From a virus, in IMG/VR virus record IMGVR_UViG_3300030061_002429, positions 1 to 64,000 of that record: a DNA stretch of 64,000 bases; one strand, written 5' to 3'. Shown piece by piece: positions 35,047 through 44,165 of this stretch. A program made the position numbers and the translations under genes. Position 1 is the stretch's first letter; each line of letters begins with the position of its first letter. Below the pieces are notes generated by a model. That model worked only from the letters and a program-made list of their open reading frames with translations. It searched no databases and was not told the DNA's origin.

Positions 35047-35823
35047 ATGAGTAAAGTATTTGTTAAAGCAGTAGCACCACACCGACAAAAAGTGTTGCAG
35101 GGCGACAAAGAGTTCCGCTTACAACAAGTTGCAAACCGAATGATGGCTGACCAAATGCGTCAAGGCGGTCAAAGCCCTACTGGTGACATGTTTACACAAG
35201 GCCGTGACAAACTCATGAGGGACATGGTGATGAATCCTGAAGCCCACAACATCAAATTCTTGGGCGAAAGAGTACCCTTTGAGGGGCAAACTTTGGGAAG
35301 TTCGCTTAGTGAGCCTGATGTAGCAGGTGAGCAAGCGGCTATTGATGCTGAATTTAGAGATGGTGACATACATCCAAAATTGGATGATGGTGACCCTAAA
35401 GTACAACAGTGGCAATCATCAAAAGACCCATCTGAACCTCCTACGCCAAAAACTGCACAAGACAAACTACTTTCTGAAATTCTTGACGAAAAGGGCAACC
35501 TAAAGCCTGACAATCAGTTCATGGATATGGAAGAAGATGATATGCACGATGAAGCACTGGCTGATTGGGAAGCACGACAAGATGACATTGATTTTGCTCG
35601 TAAGGAAGGACATACCGAAGGATTTGAAGGTAAACCATATCACGAAATAGAACAAGAAGAATTAAATGCTGATAAAGAAAATTTTTACGCTAAATTCCCG
35701 CATTTAAAACCAAAAGATGACGACCGCCCACAAAGCGAGGACGACCTTATGGACCGTATGGCTCGAAAGGCTGTACACCACATCAGCAGTTTCCGTGATG
35801 CTTGGAGTGTATTGAAATCGTGA
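35047..35823 (+). CDS. Acidic protein with C-terminal AW-LK tag
   Basis: 258 residues. The N-terminus MSKVFVKAVAPHRQ resembles the ILVLK-type peptides. The middle is acidic and low complexity. It ends SFRDAWSVLKS at the last residues (nt 35788-35820), the only copy at a C-terminus. A C-terminal copy argues that the peptide is a recognised signal and not merely a shared gene start. Function unknown; possibly a head assembly factor. Confidence 0.55.
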   Translation: MSKVFVKAVAPHRQKVLQGDKEFRLQQVANRMMADQMRQGGQSPTGDMFTQGRDKLMRDMVMNPEAHNIKFLGERVPFEGQTLGSSLSEPDVAGEQAAIDAEFRDGDIHPKLDDGDPKVQQWQSSKDPSEPPTPKTAQDKLLSEILDEKGNLKPDNQFMDMEEDDMHDEALADWEARQDDIDFARKEGHTEGFEGKPYHEIEQEELNADKENFYAKFPHLKPKDDDRPQSEDDLMDRMARKAVHHISSFRDAWSVLKS

Positions 35824-35836
35824 GGGAGGGTAATGT

Positions 35837-36142
35837 ATGCCAGTAGTATTTTCAAACATGACTCCTTTCAATATAGCATGGAGTATCTTGAAATATAGTA
35901 GACCTTTTGATGAACTTCTAAACGCCTATGCTGAACATCCTTTTTTTAATCATCCCGAAAATACATCTTATAGAGAGTTAATGGAATACCTTGAAGATAT
36001 TAAAGGTCAAGAAATAACTCCCGAAATAGATGATGATAGGCGTTTTTCAGCAAAAATGGCATTGGAACATGCTGAACATCTTGATGGAGTGCATCAAGGA
36101 CTTCATGATGATGACGGCAACCCATTAAGAGGGGAGAGATAA
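35837..36142 (+). CDS. Tagged small protein in a repeat-flanked cassette
   Basis: 101 residues from ATG 35837, or 94 from ATG 35858, where the product starts MTPFNIAWSILK, a full tag. The rest is helical and acidic. The first six residues, MPVVFS, are the same as those of the next gene and the DNA repeats there, so this ORF looks like a cassette inserted in front of gene 36142. It is AT-richer than its neighbours. Confidence 0.6.
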   Translation: MPVVFSNMTPFNIAWSILKYSRPFDELLNAYAEHPFFNHPENTSYRELMEYLEDIKGQEITPEIDDDRRFSAKMALEHAEHLDGVHQGLHDDDGNPLRGER

Positions 36143-36159
36143 TGCCAGTAGTATTCTCA
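35837..36159 (+). repeat. 18-bp direct repeats flanking a tagged cassette
   Basis: The bases at 35837-35854 and 36142-36159 are identical except for one base. They code for MPVVFS in two adjacent genes. Purine-rich ribosome binding sites precede both. The unit between them is about 305 bp and carries a tagged ORF. This is the pattern expected of insertion by short-homology recombination or of a duplicated gene start. Confidence 0.75.
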
Positions 36160-37731
36160 CCCGGTGAACCTGAAACAAGGCCACTCGACCCGACTGCTAC
36201 TGTATACACAACCGCCCAAAGAGTTGCTGACCTCCTTGACATTGGACCGCAAGAAGCCGTACTGATGTCGGCCACTGCTGATACCAATGCAATATACATT
36301 ACAGGTACAGACTTTCGTAATCACGGTTTTACCGTTGGTGACAAAATAAGAATATACAGCGATGCTGACCCATTCGGTAAAGAAGACTTGGAGATTTCAG
36401 CCATAGGAGCAAGCACAGGTGGTGACAGTGCGGGTACGGGTCACGTCAAAATTACGTTCACTACTTCACCGATTACTGTATCAGAATACGAAGTAGCCGA
36501 CAATGGGTACGTACAGAATCAAGCCTCGTTTACCAACGGTAAAACACGAGGTATGACCAAAGCCAAAGTAGACCACGTTATTCTCAAGATGCAAGACCGC
36601 ATTGATAACGTAACGCATAACTCTTGGCGACCATACTTGGTAAGTGCCGAGTACATTAACTTCGATACTTACAAACCATACCGACGACGATACTATACGG
36701 ATTATGTTGGGACTGCACCACTCTTGTTTCGCAATGTCCAACAGATGCTACGCATTGAGTTGTGGCAAGGTGCTGACTATCGAGAAATATGCGGTGCGGA
36801 GGCACGTATCAAGTTTGATGATGTATCTGATTTGGCAACCGCAGGTATCTACATTTCACCCGGTAACGGTAGTGTCGCATCTCTTGAACAAGGCACTGGG
36901 ACAGGGCAATGGCGTGACGATTTTGATGCTACAACTGTGGCTCAAAATTTTGCGGATTTGGTAAACAAGGAAGACCGTGTGAACAAAGCAACTGTTGAGT
37001 TTTCACCAGCGTTTACACTGGAAGGGTCTACATCAAACGTGGGTGTCCATAACGAGTTCTTAGCAACAGCGAACAGTGATTACGGTACAGGTGTGGTGAA
37101 ATTAACCTCAATGCGTCAAGTCAAAGCAGGTGAAACGTGCAGTATCGTTACTACAAATTCCAACATTGAAATCTCACAAACGCAAACAAATACGGCTACT
37201 GTAACCAGTGTTGTATCGACTACTGTCAATGTAAATTCCACAACTGGATTTGTTGATGCAGGTGTTTGTGTTAAAGGCGACACAGTATTTCGCTATACAG
37301 GTAAAACAGCAACATCCTTTACAGGATGCGTCGTTGTCACTGGTTCACCATTAACAGACATCACTGGAACAATCACTCAAGAATCGCTTTTGGTAGACCT
37401 ACAAGGCGGTTCAAGCAGTGGGGATATGGCACGTCTACGTGACTGGTGGCTCGACCATGAGCAAGGTATTGTTTACTTCAACAACTCATATCCATTCTTT
37501 GAATGGAACGCTATCAAGGTAGCATACATTTGCGGTGAACGTTACTTGGAGAAAGCCATTGAAGACATCTGTACAAAGATGGTGGCTATTGAATTGCTCA
37601 TGGCTGATGACCGTAGCGTGTTGATTCCTGAAGGTACTCAAAACGTTGATTTAACCAGTAAAATACAATTGTATCAATCTGAAATCGACCGAACCCTGCC
37701 GAAGTACATCGAAATGGTGGTGTTCAATTGA
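36142..37731 (+). CDS. Head-tail connector-like protein with beta insert
   Basis: 529 residues. The ends look like a phage adaptor: an N-terminal helical region with TTAQRVADLLDIGPQE and a C-terminal helical bundle (KAIEDICTKMVAIELLMADDRS). In between are strand-rich modules, including one with TGKTATSFTGCVVVTG (about 393-410), a small beta module also seen in the giant tail protein. Position between head genes and the tail tube fits a neck or adaptor role. The beta insert is larger than in usual adaptors. Confidence 0.55.
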   Translation: MPVVFSPGEPETRPLDPTATVYTTAQRVADLLDIGPQEAVLMSATADTNAIYITGTDFRNHGFTVGDKIRIYSDADPFGKEDLEISAIGASTGGDSAGTGHVKITFTTSPITVSEYEVADNGYVQNQASFTNGKTRGMTKAKVDHVILKMQDRIDNVTHNSWRPYLVSAEYINFDTYKPYRRRYYTDYVGTAPLLFRNVQQMLRIELWQGADYREICGAEARIKFDDVSDLATAGIYISPGNGSVASLEQGTGTGQWRDDFDATTVAQNFADLVNKEDRVNKATVEFSPAFTLEGSTSNVGVHNEFLATANSDYGTGVVKLTSMRQVKAGETCSIVTTNSNIEISQTQTNTATVTSVVSTTVNVNSTTGFVDAGVCVKGDTVFRYTGKTATSFTGCVVVTGSPLTDITGTITQESLLVDLQGGSSSGDMARLRDWWLDHEQGIVYFNNSYPFFEWNAIKVAYICGERYLEKAIEDICTKMVAIELLMADDRSVLIPEGTQNVDLTSKIQLYQSEIDRTLPKYIEMVVFN

Positions 37732-38096
37732 GCCGTGATAGGGACATTAAGAAAACCAATGAGGTTGTTTTTGAACAAATACGAGAAGAACAACGGAAAA
37801 GTAAGCAGTTTCAACAGCAAATGTTTGATACTTTCACCGTTACTCCACCTGATTTACGTGAATTACTCTTAAGAATCGAGGCACAAAATCGTGGTTTTCA
37901 AATTATTGACGGGCAAATTGTTGATGATAGTGAACAACCTGTCAATGAGCAAACCGCTAAAATGGTCGAAGATGAAACCAACAAAGCGATGTTACGTAGC
38001 AATCCTAAAATGGAAGAACTGAATTATGAGTACAAGGACGGTTTTTTTGTAACCATTAGCGTCAAAAAAATGTTGGAAAAGGAGGGTAAAGCCTAA
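37728..38096 (+). CDS. Small neck protein (TTG start)
   Basis: 122 residues from TTG 37728 in an overlap with the previous stop; GGTGGTG provides the ribosome binding site, and no ATG fits. Mostly helical and charged (REEQRKSKQFQQQMFDTF). Its place between connector and tail-completion genes suggests a head-tail joining role. Confidence 0.5.
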   Translation: MSRDRDIKKTNEVVFEQIREEQRKSKQFQQQMFDTFTVTPPDLRELLLRIEAQNRGFQIIDGQIVDDSEQPVNEQTAKMVEDETNKAMLRSNPKMEELNYEYKDGFFVTISVKKMLEKEGKA

Positions 38097-38545
38097 TGGT
38101 TGCAACATGGAAGGAGGGTCTTACGTCACTGCTTGACATCTTCAAAACGGATTGGAATCGAGCCAATACTGGTAACTATCGGCCAGTCGTTTTGGACATC
38201 ACCGATACTTCCCCTGAACACGGCAAGCGTCTTGATTTACAGAAGCACGATTACGTCCTACTGTACGAAACAGCACACAACGAAGAAGCACCTGAACTGT
38301 TCTACGATTTCGTCACAACACGTATAAATATAACCGTAGATATGAGAACAGTTAAGGGTAGGAAGCACTTGGAACTACTTGAGAACGAGATACGAAGACT
38401 TGTCCACAGTAAACGAAAGGGGGATGGAACGAATTTTGACCGGTTAGTATTCAAGACACGAACTGACCTAAGTGACCGTAGCAAAATTCTATTTCGTATG
38501 ACGTTTCAGGTTGAAGTAGTGATACTCGCAGAATTGATACCATAG
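38096..38545 (+). CDS. Tail-completion-like protein
   Basis: 149 residues starting at the upstream stop. An alternating strand/helix pattern, with a long beta-containing centre (LFYDFVTTRINITVDMRT) and a helical region (GRKHLELLENEIRRLV), resembles the small proteins that cap the tail tube next to the connector. No motif is diagnostic; the call rests on size, order and texture. Confidence 0.5.
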   Translation: MVATWKEGLTSLLDIFKTDWNRANTGNYRPVVLDITDTSPEHGKRLDLQKHDYVLLYETAHNEEAPELFYDFVTTRINITVDMRTVKGRKHLELLENEIRRLVHSKRKGDGTNFDRLVFKTRTDLSDRSKILFRMTFQVEVVILAELIP

Positions 38546-38555
38546 GTGATAAAAA

Positions 38556-40472
38556 ATGCCATCGACAGTCTACAAGGGAGATGTTTCAGAAGTCTTATTC
38601 GCCCCTGAAGTGGGTTTAACCATACGCCATACAACAGACTCTACATTCACGCTTGCAAATTCGGGCGGTATTGCTACAATAACATTCGGTTCAGACACCA
38701 ACACAGCACTGTTTGATAGTAGTAACCGTCTAAAATTCCCAGTCAATTCACTCGTTGGTTCTCATCTCACATTTGATAACGTACACGCTGATGTTGATGG
38801 AAAAGTATTCACAATTGTTGAAAACGATGGTACTGCCATAAAAATAAGTCCGGAAGTTGCCAACACTTCCACAGGAAGTAGCAATGTCATATTTATTCAT
38901 CCTTACAAAACTCCACCAATGGATAGTGTCAATTATACATATCGAGCAAGTGCAACAGGCGCACCTTCTGAAAGTCTACTTATCGACCAATTTTTAGGCA
39001 TTGCAAACGCTATCACTCTACCTGAAACCAAGTTTGAGGTCAAGCGATACCACGTTGTCGGTCTTGGGCGGGAAACTTCAGTGCAAGTACCCGGTAAGAT
39101 TGTCACAGAAGGTGGCTCGTTTGAGGTTAATTTACACAGTGCTCGTTGGCTTAAGTACTGTTTAGGTGGCGAAGTAATTGGCGATGTTGGTGTTTCAGGT
39201 GGTCCTGTAGGGAATGTTTCAACGACGCTTAGTTCAGCCGCTAACGCTGGTGATGTACACATTGATGTTGCTTCGGCATCAAACTTTACAGTAGGAAAAT
39301 ATGTTCTTATTCAAAATGAAAATGATGCGGCAATTGATATTACACCTGTTGGTCGTGCTTTAGATGATGTGTGGGACCAACTAATGACTGCACGTAAATT
39401 TGACAAAGCCCTCCCATTTGAAATTCGACGTATCACTGCTGTACATAGCACTCGAATTTATCTTGATGAGCCACTTCAATATGACCACGCATCGAGTGTA
39501 GACGCAGGTGATGCGGCATATGGTTCAAGCACAAACACTGTGTTTTGCCTCGATTACGCAACACCCGCTACTGGTGCGCCACAAATTACAACACAAACAA
39601 TTACCAATCCAATTACGCATCTTTTGTACGGTGCAAGTGAACAACCTTCGTTCTGTTTGGAGGTATCACAACGCCGTAGCAATGTCGATAAATCCACAGT
39701 GGTTGATGGAAGCCAAAGCGATACAAAGGAACTTACCCGAATTTATCGTGGTTGCAAAGTCACTGATTTTACGCTTACAACCGATAACGATGCGGCACTG
39801 CGTCTTTCAGTGAATTTCAATGCCGCACTGTGTTACACCGATACTGGAAGACTTGACACACCCGGCACATCAACAAACCGATACAATCCTCACCGTATGT
39901 TTGATGATACAGCAAGTTCAGCCAACGAGCGTTTGAAGGCGGGTATTGGTGTTGGAACGCAAAAACCGTTTATGTTTTACAACGGTCAAATCAATGTAGC
40001 GGGACGTACCGTAGCACAAGTACACAACTTTAGCCTATCAGGTCAAACAGGTATGCAAGCATTCCACACCATTAACAATACCAGTGTTTCAAACACATCG
40101 GCTGAATCGCAAGTACCGTTTGCAGGTAGTCGTAATACCTCAATTATGGTTGAAGGTCAAACATCGTATGAAATGTCATTAGAAATCGTTGTTGATGACC
40201 CAATATTCTTCCATAAGATGCGTTCTCAAGCCGAGTTTAGCGTATCAAGTACCGACGCTACAACCAATCAAATTGTCATTGATTTTGAAAAGCAAGTCAT
40301 TGGAAGCACTAATGTGGCTGACAGTGAACGAATTACAATTTTGATTGACGAGTACTACATTATTGAAGCCCCTATGCAAATTCCTGAAGATAAGGGTGTT
40401 ATGAAGAGTACATTGAAGATTATGCCGAAGAGTATCAAGGTACTTGCTCGTGATACTATTTTGAAGTATTGA
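38556..40472 (+). CDS. Major tail tube protein (expanded)
   Basis: 638 residues with GGTGATA upstream. The N-terminal part is strand-rich (about 1-130), followed by FEVKRYHVVGLGRETSVQVPG and, near the end, SYEMSLEIVVDDPIFF and LIDEYYIIEAPMQIPED, the beta-barrel pattern of tail tube or major tail proteins. Its length is about twice the usual tube protein, so extra surface domains are likely. Position before the chaperones and tape measure strongly supports a tail-tube role. Confidence 0.65.
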   Translation: MPSTVYKGDVSEVLFAPEVGLTIRHTTDSTFTLANSGGIATITFGSDTNTALFDSSNRLKFPVNSLVGSHLTFDNVHADVDGKVFTIVENDGTAIKISPEVANTSTGSSNVIFIHPYKTPPMDSVNYTYRASATGAPSESLLIDQFLGIANAITLPETKFEVKRYHVVGLGRETSVQVPGKIVTEGGSFEVNLHSARWLKYCLGGEVIGDVGVSGGPVGNVSTTLSSAANAGDVHIDVASASNFTVGKYVLIQNENDAAIDITPVGRALDDVWDQLMTARKFDKALPFEIRRITAVHSTRIYLDEPLQYDHASSVDAGDAAYGSSTNTVFCLDYATPATGAPQITTQTITNPITHLLYGASEQPSFCLEVSQRRSNVDKSTVVDGSQSDTKELTRIYRGCKVTDFTLTTDNDAALRLSVNFNAALCYTDTGRLDTPGTSTNRYNPHRMFDDTASSANERLKAGIGVGTQKPFMFYNGQINVAGRTVAQVHNFSLSGQTGMQAFHTINNTSVSNTSAESQVPFAGSRNTSIMVEGQTSYEMSLEIVVDDPIFFHKMRSQAEFSVSSTDATTNQIVIDFEKQVIGSTNVADSERITILIDEYYIIEAPMQIPEDKGVMKSTLKIMPKSIKVLARDTILKY

Positions 40473-40481
40473 GGTGAAAGT

Positions 40482-41006
40482 ATGATTTATTCAATTAACC
40501 AGTGTCGAAAACTTGGACTACAAGACTATCTTGTATGGATTTGTGAGATTAACAATGTAGACCTTCCTACTGATGAGGTGTACATGCTTGACGCTGGACG
40601 AATACATGATTGGGTTGAATTATGTTTGAACCCAGTCGAAGAGATTGTAGAAGAAGTAGAGGTCAAGAGCGACCCAGTACCACCTGCACCTGCTGATGCA
40701 AACCCATTCCCTACTGACTTACAGTATGATTCACTCACCGTAGCGGAACTCCGTGACTTATGCAAAGAGCGAGGTCTACCCGTATACGGTACAAAAGCCG
40801 AGATAGTTTTGCGATTAAAGCAGAACGATGAAGGTATTATTCCCGAAGAAGAACCCGATAGCCCTACCGAAGAGGTAGCCCTTGACGGTGATTCGGAAGC
40901 CCCTACCGAAGAGGTAGCCGCATCCAATGGAGAGGAAACAAATGAAACGGACAGTAATACAAGACAAGAGCCTATTGATGAGCAACCAAGTACCGAAGAA
41001 GCATGA
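40482..41006 (+). CDS. SAP-domain protein
   Basis: 174 residues. Residues 80-110 (YDSLTVAELRDLCKERGLPV, then GTKAEIVLRLKQ) are a SAP motif, a short helix-turn-helix that binds DNA or acts as a protein docking helix. The N-terminus is helical, and the tail is acidic and contains a duplicated PTEEVA unit (19-bp exact repeat at 40862 and 40901). The 3' end overlaps the tail chaperone gene by about 65 bp. A virion or assembly role is inferred from position. Confidence 0.65.
   Translation: MIYSINQCRKLGLQDYLVWICEINNVDLPTDEVYMLDAGRIHDWVELCLNPVEEIVEEVEVKSDPVPPAPADANPFPTDLQYDSLTVAELRDLCKERGLPVYGTKAEIVLRLKQNDEGIIPEEEPDSPTEEVALDGDSEAPTEEVAASNGEETNETDSNTRQEPIDEQPSTEEA
40862..40919 (+). repeat. Short exact repeat in the SAP-gene tail
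   Basis: A 19-bp unit at 40862-40880 recurs exactly at 40901-40919 in the acidic low-complexity tail, coding for PTEEVA. Simple slippage expansion. Confidence 0.6.
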
Positions 41007-41316
41007 AGTACAAATTGACCCTGACGACCCTTCGATGATTATCGAAGTATGGGTTAAAGAATTGACCTTTTTGGACATCCAAAAATCAGTCGAAAAACTT
41101 CTCAAAATTGGTAAAGACGGAAGCATCGGGCTTAATCTTGAAGGCTACTGGAAGTACGCTTTCTCACATTGGGTACAAAAAACAAATCCAAGTTTGACTG
41201 TTGATGATATGATGTCATTGACTGGATATGTTGGAGAACAGATGTCACAAATTTTGCCTAAGCCTCAAGACATTGCGGAGCAAATGCAAGCGGGGTTTAC
41301 GAAAGCGAGTCTTTGA
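40942..41316 (+). CDS. Tail assembly chaperone G-like
   Basis: 124 residues from ATG 40942 (GGAGAGG upstream); ATG 40927 is possible. Its small helical fold (IIEVWVKELTFLDIQKSVEKLL) and its place just before the tape measure fit a lambda gpG-type chaperone. The next ORF lies in the -1 frame and overlaps its end, the standard gpG/gpGT layout. Confidence 0.65.
   Translation: MKRTVIQDKSLLMSNQVPKKHEVQIDPDDPSMIIEVWVKELTFLDIQKSVEKLLKIGKDGSIGLNLEGYWKYAFSHWVQKTNPSLTVDDMMSLTGYVGEQMSQILPKPQDIAEQMQAGFTKASL
41262..41316 (+). promoter_or_regulatory. Candidate -1 frameshift window
   Basis: The -1 frame opens after a TAA at 41259-41261 and stays open into the next ORF, so a shift must occur between here and the stop at 41316. 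The most plausible slip is at GCG GGG TTT (41290-41298), where a run of four G lets the Gly tRNA re-pair one base back. It is not a classic X-XXY-YYZ heptamer. Confidence 0.45.
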
Positions 41317-41606
41317 GGATTCGCTCGTTTTTAGAAAAAGGTGAAGTAAGGGGCGTGCAAGACATAAAGACACAATTTGAATTGTGGGCTTATATGGTTG
41401 CAAAGCATTACAGTATATCGCTTCAAGAGGTGTATTCAATGAGTCCTGAAATGTTCAAGCAGTCTATTGTTTGGGCGGGTGTTACAACTCAAATCCAAGG
41501 CGAAGAACAAGAAAAACGGATGGAAGAAATGAAACAAAAAACGAAGTCCAATGGAAATGAATCTGTTTCAATAGACCATTATAAGAACTTCTTGGACATG
41601 GAGTGA
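41313..41606 (+). CDS. Tail assembly chaperone T-like extension
   Basis: 97 residues if a TTG at 41313 is used, but more likely expressed as a -1 frameshift extension of the upstream chaperone. It is helical and charged (KTQFELWAYMVAKHYSISLQEVYSM). The pair and order (G, GT, tape measure) match siphovirus tail modules. No ATG start with a ribosome binding site exists for the separate ORF. Confidence 0.6.
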   Translation: MRIRSFLEKGEVRGVQDIKTQFELWAYMVAKHYSISLQEVYSMSPEMFKQSIVWAGVTTQIQGEEQEKRMEEMKQKTKSNGNESVSIDHYKNFLDME

Positions 41607-41610
41607 TTAG

Positions 41611-42945
41611 ATGGCCGCACCTTTACTTGGAATGCTCACTTCCGCAAGTGGATTGGTTTCTACTATTGGTAGTGGTATTTCGAGTCTTGGTAAAATTATT
41701 GGCGACCTTGTTGGTGAAGTTTTTAATTTGATAAACCAATATCTTGTACAACCATTGACAGATTTTGGTTCTTTCATTTGGGACGGTATCACTGCTGCAT
41801 GGGATTGGACAGTAGCCACTCTTGGTGCGCTTATGGGGTTGATAGGTGACTTCTTTTCATTTGTGAATGAGAGCGTGCTTGTTCCGATAGGGGATATGTT
41901 CGTAACTGGTTACGATTGGACTGTAACGGCTATAGGTGCTATCATAGGTTTCGTAGGCGATATATGGGACTTCATAATGACTTATGTTATTGACCCAGCC
42001 ATTTCTTTGTTTACTGCTGGTTGGGATGCAGGAAAGTCACTGGTTGGATGGGTAATTGATAGTGCTGTATCAATATGGGATTTTATTACTAACAGCATGG
42101 TAAACCCAGCAGTGTCTTTGTATGGTATGGGAATGAACGCTCTTACGACATTATATGATTGGTTTTTAACCTCAATGAGTGCAATATGGGATTTCATTGA
42201 TAGCGTTATTATTCAGCCTACAGTGTTTTTATTTGGAGCAGGAATGAACGCACTTACTGTATCGTACAATTGGTTCTTAACAGCAATGGGCGCAATATGG
42301 AATTTTATTGATACAGTTATTATAAAACCCATTGGATTTGTATTTGGTTTAGCATTAAACGCCGTAACCACCGCTTTTGATTGGTTTACAAGTACGGTCA
42401 CAACAATATGGAATTTTATTGATTCTGTATTTATTACCCCGTTGTTTAATTTTGGTTCAATGGTATGGAATGGTATACTGGCTACGAAAGATTGGATATT
42501 TGGCGCAATAAGCGAAACATGGAATTTTATGAACACATACTTCCTTTCACCATTAGAAACTGGAATTGATTTTCTTAGCGGTATAATTGATGATGTCGTA
42601 AGCAGTATCGAATGGGCTTTGGATGCAGGTAGCAACCTTTGGGACACTGCTACAGGGTGGATTCCCGGCTTTAGCGAGGGTGGTATTGCCACAGGACCAT
42701 CAAGCGGTTACCCTGCTATGCTCCACGGTACAGAAGCCATTGTGCCGCTAAGTGGTGGGCGTTCAATTCCTGTTGAAATTAACGGGGCTACTGGTGGTGG
42801 TGGTAATACTTTCAACATTACTGTAAACGCAGGTGGTATTACGGACCGCACAGATAAAAGACAACTGGCACGAGAGATTGGTAATATGATTCAACAGGAG
42901 ATGTCAAGAAGCATTGGCGGTACAACGATGCAGGGGCGGTACTAA
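41611..42945 (+). CDS. Short tape measure protein with 37-residue repeats
   Basis: 444 residues. A hydrophobic N-terminal region leads into six full repeats of 37 residues beginning W-D/N-F-I (residues 82-303), then a partial seventh. Each repeat has two Trp/Phe-rich hydrophobic segments joined by a Pro. The C-terminus has the signature FSEGGIATGPSSGYPAMLHG and TEAIVPLSGG of tape measure and baseplate-associated ends. Following the chaperone pair, this is the tape measure. At about 1.5 Angstrom per residue it would predict a tail of roughly 65 nm. The extreme hydrophobicity could also mean membrane insertion on ejection. Confidence 0.75.
   Translation: MAAPLLGMLTSASGLVSTIGSGISSLGKIIGDLVGEVFNLINQYLVQPLTDFGSFIWDGITAAWDWTVATLGALMGLIGDFFSFVNESVLVPIGDMFVTGYDWTVTAIGAIIGFVGDIWDFIMTYVIDPAISLFTAGWDAGKSLVGWVIDSAVSIWDFITNSMVNPAVSLYGMGMNALTTLYDWFLTSMSAIWDFIDSVIIQPTVFLFGAGMNALTVSYNWFLTAMGAIWNFIDTVIIKPIGFVFGLALNAVTTAFDWFTSTVTTIWNFIDSVFITPLFNFGSMVWNGILATKDWIFGAISETWNFMNTYFLSPLETGIDFLSGIIDDVVSSIEWALDAGSNLWDTATGWIPGFSEGGIATGPSSGYPAMLHGTEAIVPLSGGRSIPVEINGATGGGGNTFNITVNAGGITDRTDKRQLAREIGNMIQQEMSRSIGGTTMQGRY
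41854..42519 (+). repeat. 111-bp tandem repeat array in tape measure gene
   Basis: Six in-frame units start at 41854, 41965, 42076, 42187, 42298 and 42409, each exactly 111 bp, with a partial seventh from 42520. Units share WDFI/WNFI starts and later WF or W residues but differ in most bases, so the array is old and maintained by selection on length. Confidence 0.85.
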
Positions 42946-44156
42946 TGGCAGGTAATGCAAACACCCCAGTACGTTTGGTAAGTCAAAACGGTAAGTTTTA
43001 CAATCTTAACTGTACTACACTTTCAATTGACATAGACAGAAAAGTAAACGCTTCCCCTATGCCGTTTATGAACAGTTATCGTTTCACTATGGATTTGAAC
43101 TTAACCAATGCGATTATTACGCTTGAAGGGTACATCACGGATGACGATGTTATTTCATTTAGTGACGGTAGTGTAGCAATTGCATATGTTGATTTTGACG
43201 CTGTGGAAACTGCAATTGGAAGTAACACAACTGCAACATTTGAGGATTACATTGATATTTTGTTGGATAACAAAACTTCCTTTAGCGGTATTTTAAATAC
43301 GCATTCTCATGAACTTAATAGAAAACACGGCTTTGTGATTCAAGATGGTAATGGAGCATTAAGAACCATTTTCTTTGGTGTTATTTCAACACAATATGCT
43401 ACGCACAGTGCTGAATCTGATGCGTTTATTGTTCAAATTCATGACGGTACATCGAGTAAAACTAACGCTGAAATAGCGGCCAATCTAAAGGCTCTTGTCG
43501 ATGCATCAATAGCAGGTGCTACTGCATCACTCCAAACGGGTGAAAAAGGAAACACTAACACAAGAGTACAAATTACTTACTCAAGCGTACCTTCAGGTAG
43601 TACATACGTCAATAATAATTCACCTTACATTACATCAGCAACATGGAAAACAACAACACCCACACCTAAATTTACAACATTTTCAGGTGGAAAAAGTAAC
43701 AGTTCTGACACTGGTATGAGTGCTGGTGATATGGTGCAACAACTTTATGCTATTATTGATAACTCAAACGACGAATGGGGTGACAATGGTAAATCAGACT
43801 ATATACACGCTGTGCAAATACCATTTTTGTCCAAAGTAGCGGCTGAAACAGGTGACAAGTACTCTTCTCGATATTTCTTTCAAACAGCAGGTTACGATGT
43901 CGAAGATGGTGATTATCTTGGTGAATTTGCATCAGCATCACTAAGCGCAACGCTTACGAATAATTTACTACAAGAAGGCGGTATATATGCAAAAGGTTCT
44001 GTACCAGTAGGTACAGAATACAGTGAGGCTTGGGGTGGTCGTACATTTACAGGTATCAAAGCCATTGTAGACAAAGCAACGTTTGTTCAAGTAGGCGGTG
44101 AGCCAAACATTTACCAGTTTACAATTATTATGATGCCAACAAATACAATTCTTTGA
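42945..44156 (+). CDS. Distal-tail-like protein
   Basis: 403 residues, start overlapping the previous stop. It is strand-rich with an early IDIDRKVNASPMPFMNSYRF segment and a repeated-beta C-terminal half. It lies between tape measure and the giant tail protein, where distal tail or baseplate ring proteins lie. No catalytic motif. The call rests on position and texture. Confidence 0.55.
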   Translation: MAGNANTPVRLVSQNGKFYNLNCTTLSIDIDRKVNASPMPFMNSYRFTMDLNLTNAIITLEGYITDDDVISFSDGSVAIAYVDFDAVETAIGSNTTATFEDYIDILLDNKTSFSGILNTHSHELNRKHGFVIQDGNGALRTIFFGVISTQYATHSAESDAFIVQIHDGTSSKTNAEIAANLKALVDASIAGATASLQTGEKGNTNTRVQITYSSVPSGSTYVNNNSPYITSATWKTTTPTPKFTTFSGGKSNSSDTGMSAGDMVQQLYAIIDNSNDEWGDNGKSDYIHAVQIPFLSKVAAETGDKYSSRYFFQTAGYDVEDGDYLGEFASASLSATLTNNLLQEGGIYAKGSVPVGTEYSEAWGGRTFTGIKAIVDKATFVQVGGEPNIYQFTIIMMPTNTIL

Positions 44157-44165
44157 TGTGATACA

